A DNA stretch of 64,000 bases from NCBI GenBank assembly GCA_015075185.1, contig JABTUW010000004.1:1054001-1118000 (forward strand). Direction: 5' to 3'. How positions within the stretch are numbered: position 1 is the first letter of the stretch; each line of letters begins with the position of its first letter. Shown here piece after piece: positions 52,318 to 60,288 of the stretch. The notes below the pieces were generated by a model, which worked only from the letters and a program-made list of their open reading frames with translations, made no database searches and was not told the origin of the DNA. The position numbers were made by a program, and so were the translations under genes. Source of the DNA: Anaerolineales bacterium. GTDB taxonomy: Bacteria; Chloroflexota; Anaerolineae; 4572-78; J111.

Positions 52318-52347
52318 AGACCCTAAAGTTAAAGACCTTTAGGGTCT
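52318..52347. repeat. Palindrome family A, copy 4 (one arm shortened)
   Basis: As the other copies but three bases are lost from the left arm (CTAAAG-TTAAAG), leaving 30 bp. It lies 14 bases before the next start codon and next to its ribosome site. Confidence 0.8.
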
Positions 52348-52361
52348 ACAGAGGGAGCACT

Positions 52362-52814
52362 ATGGAAACCTTGATGAAAGATTACGGTTGGGTCGTGCTT
52401 GGCTTGGTCGCTGCGCTCAGTGCGGCCGGGGTGACGCTCTTTGGCAGCATCGGCCTGGAAAAGGTTGATCCCATCCTGGCGACAACGCTGCGCTCGATCA
52501 TTATGATGGCAACTTTGGTGGTCGTCTCGCTCATAAGCGGGCAGTTGCAACCACTCTGGCAGGGCGGAAGCAACGTGGATGGGCGGGCCTGGCTCTTTAT
52601 CATCCTGGCCGGTCTTTCGGGAGCCATCTCTTGGCTGGCTTACTTTGCCGCGCTGCGGCTCGGCGTAGCCAGCAAGATTTCCGCGCTTGACCGGCTGAGC
52701 GTAGCCTTTATCTTTGTTCTGAGCCTGCTCTTTTTAGGCGAACGGCACGGCTGGCAGGGCTGGCTCGGCCTGGGGCTTCTGGTCGCCGGTGTCTATCTCA
52801 TTGCAGCGGACTGA
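52362..52814 (+). CDS. Half-size EamA-family membrane protein
   Basis: A 150-residue protein with five helices, the length of one EamA (DMT) repeat instead of two. Characteristic are VLGLVAALSAAGVTLFGSIGLEKV, the helix pair after a short loop, AYFAALRLGVASKISALDRLSVAFIFVLSLLFLGER and the final helix GLGLLVAGVYLIAAD. ATG 52362 has GAGGGAG upstream; the frame before it only reads through the family A palindrome. Such single repeats dimerise. It ends one base before the convergent phosphatase gene. Substrate unknown. Confidence 0.85.
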   Translation: METLMKDYGWVVLGLVAALSAAGVTLFGSIGLEKVDPILATTLRSIIMMATLVVVSLISGQLQPLWQGGSNVDGRAWLFIILAGLSGAISWLAYFAALRLGVASKISALDRLSVAFIFVLSLLFLGERHGWQGWLGLGLLVAGVYLIAAD

Positions 52815-52815
52815 C

Positions 52816-53550
52816 TCACGTAATCAACTCCTGCGGCAGGTGTTCCACCCAATTCCAATAGCGAAAATCAATCCGGCCATCTTGGCGAAAATCAATGCGG
52901 GAGATGGCCGTATTGAATTTATAGTAGAAAACGTGCTGGCTGGGCAACTGGTTGAGCAGCGTCTTCAGCAGGGCATCAATAAAGCCGCCGTGCGAGACAA
53001 CGGCAATCCGTTCCTCGCTGGCTGCCTGGGCGCGCAGAGCAGCCGCCACTTTGATCGCCCGGCTGTGACAGCCTGGCAAATCCTCGCAGCCCCCTGTCCA
53101 CCAGCCCTCCTCGGTAATGAGGTCCGGCAGGACATAATTTGGAAATTCGGCCAGGATTTCGGAGCGGGTTTTGCCAGGAAAGCCGACTGCGCCGCCCGTT
53201 TCCCTATCATCCAGATAAATACCCCCATGCTCGTGGATGTCCAGCCAGACCTCGGGCGTCAGCCCCAGGGCCTGGCCAATCGGCTGGGCGGTTTGCAGGG
53301 CGCGATGCATGGCGCTGCAATAGAGCTTGGTAATGTTGTAACCGCGCCGCCTGTGGCTGGCCGTGGCCTCAACCGAGGTCCAGGGGGATAGTTCCGGGTT
53401 TTTGCCGGTCGCCAGGTGCTCGGCTAACAGGTGTGCCTGGTGATGGCCCAGTTCGGTCAGCGGAGGGTCACAGACCCGCTCAAAATTCTCTCGGTCCGGC
53501 GGCAAGGCGTTGTTGAAAGACTGGGCGTGGCGAATTATAAACAGTTTCAT
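52816..53550 (-). CDS. Histidine phosphatase family protein
   Basis: A phosphoglycerate-mutase-like enzyme of about 244 residues. The phospho-His motif is FIIRHAQSFNN at the N-terminus and the second catalytic His is in IAVVSHGGFIDALL. An acidic residue and an Arg are in LYCSAMHRALQTAQP. ATG 53550 starts the protein directly at MKLFIIRHA; the longer frame to 53655 covers repeat DNA. Members dephosphorylate metabolites of many kinds, so the substrate is undefined. It ends one base from the EamA gene on the other strand. Confidence 0.88.
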   Translation of the reverse strand: MKLFIIRHAQSFNNALPPDRENFERVCDPPLTELGHHQAHLLAEHLATGKNPELSPWTSVEATASHRRRGYNITKLYCSAMHRALQTAQPIGQALGLTPEVWLDIHEHGGIYLDDRETGGAVGFPGKTRSEILAEFPNYVLPDLITEEGWWTGGCEDLPGCHSRAIKVAAALRAQAASEERIAVVSHGGFIDALLKTLLNQLPSQHVFYYKFNTAISRIDFRQDGRIDFRYWNWVEHLPQELIT

Positions 53551-53598
53551 AAGGTTGAGTCTCCCTGCTATTAAAAGTGGGGGGCTGCTCGTTTGTCC

Positions 53599-53631
53599 AG
53601 ACCTCACAGATCTTAAAGACCTGTGAGGTCT
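53599..53631. repeat. 33-bp palindrome family A, diverged copy 5
   Basis: AGACCTCACAGATC / GACCTGTGAGGTCT around TTAAA. Same length and centre as the other copies, but both arms carry paired changes (CCTAAAGG replaced by CTCACAG). Confidence 0.75.
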
Positions 53632-53636
53632 AATAA

Positions 53637-53743
53637 GCTGTCTGAAAAGGCACAATGTGAGGCCGTAGTAACGACTTCAGGCGTTTACAGCCCCACCATT
53701 GACGACTAAAGTCATCACTACAAAGGCTTTTCAGACAGGCTCT
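53637..53743. repeat. Nested inverted repeat AGCTGTCTGAAAAGG / CTTTTCAGACAGGCT
   Basis: Outer arms GCTGTCTGAAAAGGC and GCTTTTCAGACAGGC with inner arms GTAGTAACGACTT / AGTCATCACTAC form a long hairpin in the 324-base gap between the phosphatase and antiporter genes. No coding frame is inside. It looks like a small non-autonomous element. Confidence 0.7.
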
Positions 53744-53874
53744 AAAAGAGCAGCCCCCTTGCTACAGGGGATTATACACATCCTGGCCGACCCCGCCAAT
53801 AACTTTGTCTAGCCCTGCGACTTATGGCATAATGCCGACAGGTTAAAAGCTCTCACCCAAAAAGGTCAAAGTTT

Positions 53875-54987
53875 ATGGATATCACTGTCCTCCTGTTATT
53901 CGTTCTGGGTTTGGTTTTACTTCTGGCTGGAGCTGAGATACTGCTGCGCGGGTCGACCCGCCTCGCGGCGGCCCTGGGTATTTCGCCGCTGGTGATTGGG
54001 CTAACGGTGGTGGCCTTTGGCACCAGCTCGCCTGAACTGGCTGTTACCGTTCAATCGGCCTGGGCCGGCCAGAGTGACATGGCCCTGGGCAATATCATCG
54101 GCAGCAACATCTGCAATGTACTGCTTATTCTGGGGCTGTCGGCCCTGATTACGCCCCTGGTGGTGGCGCAGAAGTTGATCCGCCTGGATGTACCGCTGAT
54201 GGTTGGTCTCTCTTTGTTGATGCTGCTCATGGGGCTGGATGGCCAGATCAGCCGGTTTGATGGCGCCATTCTTTTTGCCGGGATCATCGTCTATATTGTC
54301 TGGTCCATTCGCCAGAGCCGCCAGGAAAGCCGTCAGGTTAAACAGGAGTATGCCCAGGAGTATGGCCCTGAACCTGTCCCCCCCTCACCTCGAAACCTGA
54401 TTATGTATGTGATTCTGGTAGGAGTTGGCCTGGCCATGCTGACCATCGGTTCAAACTGGCTGGTCGAAGGAGCGATTGTTATAGCCAGGGCTTTGGGGTT
54501 GAGTGAACTGCTTATCGGGCTGACCATCATCGCCATTGGCACCTCGCTGCCGGAAGTCGCGGCCTCGGTGGTGGCCAGCCTGCGCGGCGAACGGGATATT
54601 GCCGTCGGCAACGTTGTCGGCAGCAACATCTTCAACATCCTGTCTGTCCTGGGCCTGACCAGCCTGGTCTCACCCAACGGCGTCCACGTCCCGGCGGCGG
54701 CGCTCTCTTTTGACATCCCGGTGATGATTGCCGTTGCGGCCGCCTGTCTGCCCATCTTTTTCAACGGCCACAAAGTTGCCCGGTGGGAAGGGGGACTGCT
54801 TTTTGGCTATTACCTGGTCTACACGCTGTACTTAATTTTAAGGGCCACAGAACATACCATTTTACCCGCCTTCGCGGCGGCAATGGTCTATTTTGTCATT
54901 CCGCTGACCGTTATCACCCTGGCAGTCGTGTTGGCGAGAACTGTGCGGGCCAATCGCCAGACGATGGCGCAAGGACAAAACAGTTGA
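53875..54987 (+). CDS. Calcium/sodium antiporter (CaCA family, YrbG-like)
   Basis: A 370-residue membrane exchanger with ten helices and two alpha repeats: TVVAFGTSSPELAVTVQSAW plus ALGNIIGSNICNVL in the first half, and TIIAIGTSLPEVAASVVASL plus AVGNVVGSNIFNIL in the second. A hydrophilic loop (QSRQESRQVKQEYAQEYGPE) separates them. It exchanges Ca2+ for Na+ or H+. Its end overlaps the start of the deacetylase gene (TTGA, 54984-54987). YrbG-type exporters are mostly housekeeping. Confidence 0.92.
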   Translation: MDITVLLLFVLGLVLLLAGAEILLRGSTRLAAALGISPLVIGLTVVAFGTSSPELAVTVQSAWAGQSDMALGNIIGSNICNVLLILGLSALITPLVVAQKLIRLDVPLMVGLSLLMLLMGLDGQISRFDGAILFAGIIVYIVWSIRQSRQESRQVKQEYAQEYGPEPVPPSPRNLIMYVILVGVGLAMLTIGSNWLVEGAIVIARALGLSELLIGLTIIAIGTSLPEVAASVVASLRGERDIAVGNVVGSNIFNILSVLGLTSLVSPNGVHVPAAALSFDIPVMIAVAAACLPIFFNGHKVARWEGGLLFGYYLVYTLYLILRATEHTILPAFAAAMVYFVIPLTVITLAVVLARTVRANRQTMAQGQNS

Positions 54988-55910
54988 AAATCTTTTATAC
55001 CGATCACTTTGTGCTGCCACTGCCGTCAGAACATCGTTTTCCCATGCAAAAATACGCCTTGCTGCGCCAGCGGGTTGCCGAGTCCGGCTTGATTGCCCCG
55101 GAGAACATGCGCGTCCCTCCCGCTGCCAGTGATGCCGAAATCATGCGGGCGCACGATGCGGACTACTTGCACCGGGTCCAGAACGGTTTGTTGACGCCCC
55201 AGGAAATCCGGCGCATCGGCTTTCCCTGGTCGCCGGAGATGGTTGAACGCTCGCGCCGCTCCTCGGGGGCGACCATCGCCGCCTGCCGGGCCACGCTGGA
55301 GGATGGTTTGGCAGCCAACCTGGCCGGCGGCACCCATCACGCCTTTCGCGACGGCGGCCAGGGTTTCTGCGTGTTCAACGACAGCGCCATTGCCGCGCGG
55401 GCCATGCAGGCCGAAGGCCGGGTCCGGCGGATCGTCATTATTGACTGCGATGTACACCAGGGCAACGGCACCGCCGCGATCCTGGCCGGCGATCCGACCA
55501 TCTTCACCTTCTCCATTCACGGCGCCAAAAATTTCCCGTTCCATAAAGAGCAGAGTGACCTGGATGTGGAACTGGAGGACGGTGCGGACGACGCCACCTA
55601 CCTGGCGGCGTTGGAGCATGGTCTGTGCCAGGCATTGGATCGGGCGCAAGCGGATATGGCCATTTATCTAGCCGGGGCCGATCCTTTTGCCGGCGACCGG
55701 CTGGGTCGGCTGGCCTTGAGCAAAGCGGGACTGGCGGCGCGGGACCGGTTGGTATTTGATTTTTGCCAGGCCGCGGGATTGCCCGTTGCCATCACCATGT
55801 CGGGCGGCTATGCCCCGCAAATCGAGGATATTGTGGATATCCATTTCCAGACCATCCGCGAGGCAGTGGAACGGCAGAGTAGAGGAGTGTGGATAGAAGA
55901 TAGAGGATGA
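54984..55910 (+). CDS. Histone deacetylase-like amidohydrolase
   Basis: A zinc amidohydrolase of about 308 residues. It starts at TTG 54984 inside the antiporter stop (TTGA), since the first Met would be internal (FPMQKYALL) and the N-terminal strand KIFYTDHF would be lost. Active-site motifs: GGTHHAF (two His), VIIDCDVHQGNGT (zinc Asp and His) and AGADPFAGDRLG (zinc Asp), and SGGYAPQI. Bacterial members remove acetyl groups from polyamines, acetoin or proteins. Its stop overlaps an acetyltransferase gene (ATGA), so deacetylase and acetyltransferase are co-produced. Confidence 0.88.
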   Translation: MKIFYTDHFVLPLPSEHRFPMQKYALLRQRVAESGLIAPENMRVPPAASDAEIMRAHDADYLHRVQNGLLTPQEIRRIGFPWSPEMVERSRRSSGATIAACRATLEDGLAANLAGGTHHAFRDGGQGFCVFNDSAIAARAMQAEGRVRRIVIIDCDVHQGNGTAAILAGDPTIFTFSIHGAKNFPFHKEQSDLDVELEDGADDATYLAALEHGLCQALDRAQADMAIYLAGADPFAGDRLGRLALSKAGLAARDRLVFDFCQAAGLPVAITMSGGYAPQIEDIVDIHFQTIREAVERQSRGVWIEDRG

Positions 55911-56485
55911 AGATTGTAGATTTGAAAGCAGATGATCAAGGCGTTGTCCAGCAAGTGGCTGAACTTTTGGTGGAGGCGTTTCGGGAAAATTGGCCGGAAG
56001 CATGGCCGGATATAGCCGCAGCCCTGGCCGAAGTACAAGAGTCATTCGAGCCGGGCCGGATTAGCAGGGTGGCCCTGGCCGACGATGGAACGGTATTGGG
56101 TTGGATAGGGGGTATCCGCCAGTATGACGGGCACGTGTGGGAGCTGCATCCGCTGGTGGTTCGGCCCGCTGTTCAACGACAAGGTATCGGGCGGGGGCTG
56201 GTGGCTGATTTGGAGGCGCAGGTGCAGCAGCAGGGTGGCTTGACCCTGTGGTTGGGTACAGACGATGAGGATAATATGACCTCGCTGAGCGGGGTCAATC
56301 TTTACCCGAATGTGTTTGAACACATCGCCAAGATCAAGAACCTGCGGGGACATCCTTATGAGTTTTATCAGAAACTCGGCTTTGTCATTGTGGGCGTGAT
56401 GCCCGATGCCAATGGTCCCGGCAAGCCGGATATTTTTATGGCCAAGCCGGTGCGACCGCGGACCGCGGACCGTGGACCGCAGTAA
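55907..56485 (+). CDS. GNAT acetyltransferase, AAC(6')-Ii-like
   Basis: A 192-residue N-acetyltransferase. From residue about 65 it follows the enterococcal aminoglycoside 6'-N-acetyltransferase AAC(6')-Ii: VWELHPLVVRPAVQRQGIGRGLV (acetyl-CoA motif A), LGTDDEDNMTSLSGV, HPYEFYQKLGFVIVGVMPDANG and KPDIFMAKP. The last eight residues are encoded in a repeat (56453-56519). Such chromosomal enzymes can acetylate aminoglycosides, but in this setting, fused in expression with a deacetylase, a metabolic substrate is equally likely. Resistance is not shown by sequence. Confidence 0.85.
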   Translation: MKIVDLKADDQGVVQQVAELLVEAFRENWPEAWPDIAAALAEVQESFEPGRISRVALADDGTVLGWIGGIRQYDGHVWELHPLVVRPAVQRQGIGRGLVADLEAQVQQQGGLTLWLGTDDEDNMTSLSGVNLYPNVFEHIAKIKNLRGHPYEFYQKLGFVIVGVMPDANGPGKPDIFMAKPVRPRTADRGPQ

Positions 56486-56519
56486 AAATCGGCGGTCAGC
56501 GGTCTGTGGTCGGCGGTCA
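56453..56519. repeat. GACCGCGG / GGTCGGCGG inverted repeat at the gene end
   Basis: Repeated GACCGCGGACC units on the left and GCGGTCAGCGGTC / GGTCGGCGGTC on the right, around TAAAAATC. It contains the stop codon and the last codons of the acetyltransferase gene. Confidence 0.65.
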
Positions 56520-56542
56520 TTATTACCTGGAAGGAAATAACT

Positions 56543-58780
56543 ATGGTGACCCAAGCAAAGAACTCTATCGGTGTGTTGACCAGCGGCGGCGATGCCCCTG
56601 GAATGAACGCAGCCGTGCGGGCTGTGGTTCGGACCGCTCTGGCGCGGGGTGTGGAGGTTTTTGCCATCCGGGAAGGGTATCAGGGAATGGTGGACGGCGG
56701 CGACCAGATTGTGCCAATGGTTTGGGACTCGGTCGGCAGTATTTTGCAGCAGGGCGGCACGGTGATTGGCACGGCTCGCTGTGCGGCCTTTCGCACTCGC
56801 GAGGGACGGCGGCAGGCAGCGCGCAATCTGCTCAAGCGCAAGATTGACGGGCTGGTGGTCATTGGCGGGGACGGCAGCCTGACCGGGGCGGATACCTTTC
56901 GCCGGGAATGGCCGGAACTGCTGGCTGAACTGGTCGAACGGGGCGAAATCACCCCAAAAGTGGCCGAGCGCCACCCCAGCCTGGCCGTTGTCGGCCTGGT
57001 CGGTTCAATTGACAATGATATGTTTGGGACCGATATGACCATCGGCACCGACACGGCGCTGCACCGTATTACCGAAGCCCTGGATGCCCTGGGCAGCACC
57101 GCCGCCAGTCACCAGCGGACCTTTGTGGTGGAAGTGATGGGCCGCCGCTGCGGTTATCTCGCCCTGATGGGAGCCATTGCCGGCGGCGCGGATTGGGTAC
57201 TGATCCCGGAAAGTCCGCCCGATGTGGATAATTGGGAAGAGACCATGTGCCGAGAGCTGAAAGCGGGGCGTGATGTAGGCCGCCGCCGTGACAGCATTGT
57301 CCTCATTGCCGAAGGCGCGCAGGACCGGCACGGCCAGCCCATTACCAGCGATTACGTCAAAAAAGTGCTGGAGGAACGGTTGGGGGAGGACGCGCGCGTG
57401 ACCATTTTGGGCCATGTGCAGCGCGGCGGCTCGCCCAGCGCCTTTGACCGGAACCTGAGCACGATGATGGGTTACGCCGCCGTGGAGACGCTTTTGCAGG
57501 CCCAACCGGACAGCCCGCCCCAGTTGATCGGCATTCGCGGCAACCGCATTGTCCACTCACCTCTGATGGACGCCGTGCGCCAAACCCACGCTGTCAACGA
57601 AGCCATTACCAGCAACGATTATGAAACGGCGATGGCGCTGCGCGGCGGCAGCTTCAAAGATGCTTTTCGGACTCTACGCACCATGGTGCGGGCTGTACCC
57701 CATCCTCCTAAACGGGGTCAAAAACAACTTCGCCTGGCGGTCATGCACTCCGGGGGGCCGGCGCCGGGGATGAATCCGGCCGTTCGAGTGGCTGTCCGGC
57801 TGGGAATTGATCACGGCCATAAGATGCTGGGCGTGCAAAATGGCTTTAAAGGGCTGGTGGCCGGCGACATCCAAGAGTTAGATTGGATGAGCGTTAACGG
57901 CTGGGCCACGCGCGGCGGCGCGGAATTGGGCACCAACCGCTTTACGCCTGATGGCAGCGATTATTATGCCATTGCCCGCAACCTTGAAACGCACCAAATT
58001 GATGGCCTGCTCATCATTGGCGGCTGGACGGGCTACCAGTCAGCCCACGAGCTTTTTTCCCGGCGGCCCAACTTTCCTGCCTTCAAGCTTCCGATTGTCT
58101 GCCTGCCGGCCTCGATTGACAACGATTTGCCCGGCTCGGAGTTGAGCATCGGCGCGGATACGGCCCTAAACAATATTGTCCAGGCGGTGGATAAAATCAA
58201 GCAGTCGGCGGTGGCCTCGCAGCGCTGTTTTGTGGTCGAGGTGATGGGCCGTTACTGCGGCTACCTGGCCTTGATGAGCGGCATGGCCACCGGCGCTGAG
58301 CGGGTCTACCTGAATGAAGAGGGCATCAGTCTGGCTGATCTTCAGACCGATTTGGCCCGGCTGGTGGCCGGTTTTGAGCGCGGCCGGCGGCTGGCCCTGC
58401 TGATACGGAATGAGTATGCCAACCCGCTTTACACCACCAATTTTTTGTGCTCACTCTTTGAGGAAGAAAGCAAGGAGCTGTTCGACGTGCGCCAGGCCAT
58501 TCTGGGCCACCTGCAACAAGGCGGGGATCCCTCACCCTTTGACCGGATTCAGGCCACCCGGCTGGCCACCAAGTGCATTGATTATTTGATCGAGCAGGCC
58601 CAGGAGACAACGCCGGCGGCTTCCTTCATCGGCCTACAGGCCGGCCAGGTCAAGTTTTTTAGCCTGGAAGACTTGCCGCGGATGCTCGACACCGTTCACC
58701 GCCGGCCCAAAGAGCAGTGGTGGATGGAACTGCGCCCGATTGTGCGCTTGCTGTCGCAGCCGAGACCGAGGGTGGGGTGA
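56543..58780 (+). CDS. Double-length (eukaryote-type) 6-phosphofructokinase
   Basis: A 745-residue tandem PFK. The N-half has all catalytic features: GVLTSGGDAPGMN, IGGDGSLTG (ATP-type Gly after GGD), VGSIDNDMFGTDMTIGTDTA (catalytic Asp) and VVEVMGRRCGYLA. The C-half starts near residue 400 with VMHSGGPAPGMNPAVR; its nucleotide loop reads IGGWTGYQS, so Mg-ATP binding is lost, while PASIDNDLPGSELSIGADTA and VEVMGRYCGYLA remain. A catalytic N-half with a degenerate, presumably regulatory C-half is the animal/fungal layout. It controls glycolytic entry in the cytosol. AAGGAA lies upstream. Confidence 0.93.
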   Translation: MVTQAKNSIGVLTSGGDAPGMNAAVRAVVRTALARGVEVFAIREGYQGMVDGGDQIVPMVWDSVGSILQQGGTVIGTARCAAFRTREGRRQAARNLLKRKIDGLVVIGGDGSLTGADTFRREWPELLAELVERGEITPKVAERHPSLAVVGLVGSIDNDMFGTDMTIGTDTALHRITEALDALGSTAASHQRTFVVEVMGRRCGYLALMGAIAGGADWVLIPESPPDVDNWEETMCRELKAGRDVGRRRDSIVLIAEGAQDRHGQPITSDYVKKVLEERLGEDARVTILGHVQRGGSPSAFDRNLSTMMGYAAVETLLQAQPDSPPQLIGIRGNRIVHSPLMDAVRQTHAVNEAITSNDYETAMALRGGSFKDAFRTLRTMVRAVPHPPKRGQKQLRLAVMHSGGPAPGMNPAVRVAVRLGIDHGHKMLGVQNGFKGLVAGDIQELDWMSVNGWATRGGAELGTNRFTPDGSDYYAIARNLETHQIDGLLIIGGWTGYQSAHELFSRRPNFPAFKLPIVCLPASIDNDLPGSELSIGADTALNNIVQAVDKIKQSAVASQRCFVVEVMGRYCGYLALMSGMATGAERVYLNEEGISLADLQTDLARLVAGFERGRRLALLIRNEYANPLYTTNFLCSLFEEESKELFDVRQAILGHLQQGGDPSPFDRIQATRLATKCIDYLIEQAQETTPAASFIGLQAGQVKFFSLEDLPRMLDTVHRRPKEQWWMELRPIVRLLSQPRPRVG

Positions 58781-58814
58781 GTTAAATTAAGAATTGCTTT
58801 TTAAGTTTTTGGAT

Positions 58815-60281
58815 TTATCTCTCGGCAAACACCAGCACATAGGTGTACCAGCCCGGCGGCCCTTCGACGATGCCGACGCCGATGCGGTTGTGGTGAGGGT
58901 GTAGAATGTTAGCCCGGTGCGGGCGGCTGTTCATGAACCAGTTCAGGGCAAATTGAACCGTCTCGCTGGCCGGGCGGGTGTTGCGCTGAATATCCTCGCC
59001 GACGTTGAGGGTACTGCTAAGGCCCAGCTTGGCAAAGCGGTCACGGAGGGTATTCCCTTCAGGGGTAACGTGGCCGAAATAACCCCGCACGACCATATCC
59101 TGGGCGTGATCCAGCGCCATCTGGGCAATCTCCTGGTCAACCTGATAGGGGGGCAATCCGGCTGCTTCTCGCTGCGCATTGACCCCGGCGATCATCTGCT
59201 GCTCCATCTCGACCAGGCTGGGCGGTGGAGCAATGGGGACAGGCGTTGCTCGGGGCCGCTGCGGCGCGGGCGTCGGTCGCGGTGGCGCAAAGATTACGGG
59301 AATAGCGACGGTTTGACCAACTTCCAGGGAAGAAGGAATAAGTTCAGGATTGACCGCCAGAATATCTTTAACGCTCGATCCGAATTCTAAAGCAAGCCCC
59401 AGCAAGGTGTCACCCTCCTCAAGCTCGTATAGAATAATAGGCACGCCTTGGGTTAAGCCTCCAGTAGGCGGAATCAAGAGCTGTTGGCCTATTTGAAGCA
59501 GGGTAGGGTCGGTAATCTCATTCGCCGCCAGAAGTAGCTCTACCGGCACATCATACTCCTGGGCAATGGCCAGGGGTGTATCCCCCTCAACTATCGTGTA
59601 ATATACCGGCTCCCCTGCCTCCTCCGGCGGCACAATGGGCTTGTCCTCTGTGAAGACAACCGGCACGGCAATGCTCTTACCAACCGGCAAATCATCGGCC
59701 TTTAACTGCGGATTGGCCGCCAGGATCTTTTTGACACTGGAACCGTATTTGGCGGCAATACTCAACAACGTATCTCCTGCGGCGACAGTGTGCGGCACCA
59801 CCGGAACGCGCAACCCATCCTTGGGTGGAATAAGTAAATCTTGCCCGACTTCCAGGTTAGCCGGGTCGCGGATATTATTGGCGGCCAGTAAAGCTTCAGT
59901 GGTAATGCCGTATTGAGAGGCAATCGAGATGAGCGTTTCACCCGCTTTAACGGGGTGAAACATAAAGATAGGGGTCGGCGTAGCGGTTGGGCGAAGTGTA
60001 GGCGTAGCGGTTACCGGGGGCAGAGGCGTCATCTTCAAGATCGCTACTTCCACCAAATTACCTAGGGGTTCAATGATGGCCGGAACCGGAGTTGCCGCTG
60101 GGGTCGGCGTCGGCGGAGCGGGGGTGGGCAGAATAACGCTCACCGGTGATGGAGGTGTTGGCTGGCCCACGTTGACTTGCACCCAAGCGGCTGCGCCGAT
60201 GAAAGCGACGGTCAAGGCTGACCAGCCCCACCAGTAAGCCGGCAATTTTTCGATGATTTCCCGGAGTTTCAAGTTCTTCAT
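58815..60281 (-). CDS. Membrane-anchored protein with four LysM and a CAP domain
   Basis: A protein of about 488 residues starting at ATG 60281 (GGAG upstream). One N-terminal helix (WWGWSALTVAFIGAAAWV) is followed by a Pro/Thr linker and four LysM modules (KAGETLISIASQYGITTEALLAANN, AAGDTLLSIAAKYGSSVKKILAANP, VEGDTPLAIAQEYDVPVELLLAAN, EEGDTLLGLALEFGSSVKDILAVNP). The C-terminal CAP/SCP domain has VNAQREAAGLPPYQVDQEIAQMALDHAQDM, GYFGHVTPEG and NWFMNSRPHRANILHPHHNRIGVGI. It should sit on peptidoglycan outside the membrane. It follows a paralogue after seven bases. Confidence 0.9.
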   Translation of the reverse strand: MKNLKLREIIEKLPAYWWGWSALTVAFIGAAAWVQVNVGQPTPPSPVSVILPTPAPPTPTPAATPVPAIIEPLGNLVEVAILKMTPLPPVTATPTLRPTATPTPIFMFHPVKAGETLISIASQYGITTEALLAANNIRDPANLEVGQDLLIPPKDGLRVPVVPHTVAAGDTLLSIAAKYGSSVKKILAANPQLKADDLPVGKSIAVPVVFTEDKPIVPPEEAGEPVYYTIVEGDTPLAIAQEYDVPVELLLAANEITDPTLLQIGQQLLIPPTGGLTQGVPIILYELEEGDTLLGLALEFGSSVKDILAVNPELIPSSLEVGQTVAIPVIFAPPRPTPAPQRPRATPVPIAPPPSLVEMEQQMIAGVNAQREAAGLPPYQVDQEIAQMALDHAQDMVVRGYFGHVTPEGNTLRDRFAKLGLSSTLNVGEDIQRNTRPASETVQFALNWFMNSRPHRANILHPHHNRIGVGIVEGPPGWYTYVLVFAER

Positions 60282-60288
60282 GCCGGCC

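Noticed and set aside
55907..56485. Calling the GNAT gene an antibiotic-resistance determinant
   Set aside because: Similarity to AAC(6')-Ii is clear in motifs, but chromosomal position beside a deacetylase and no mobile context make resistance only one option.
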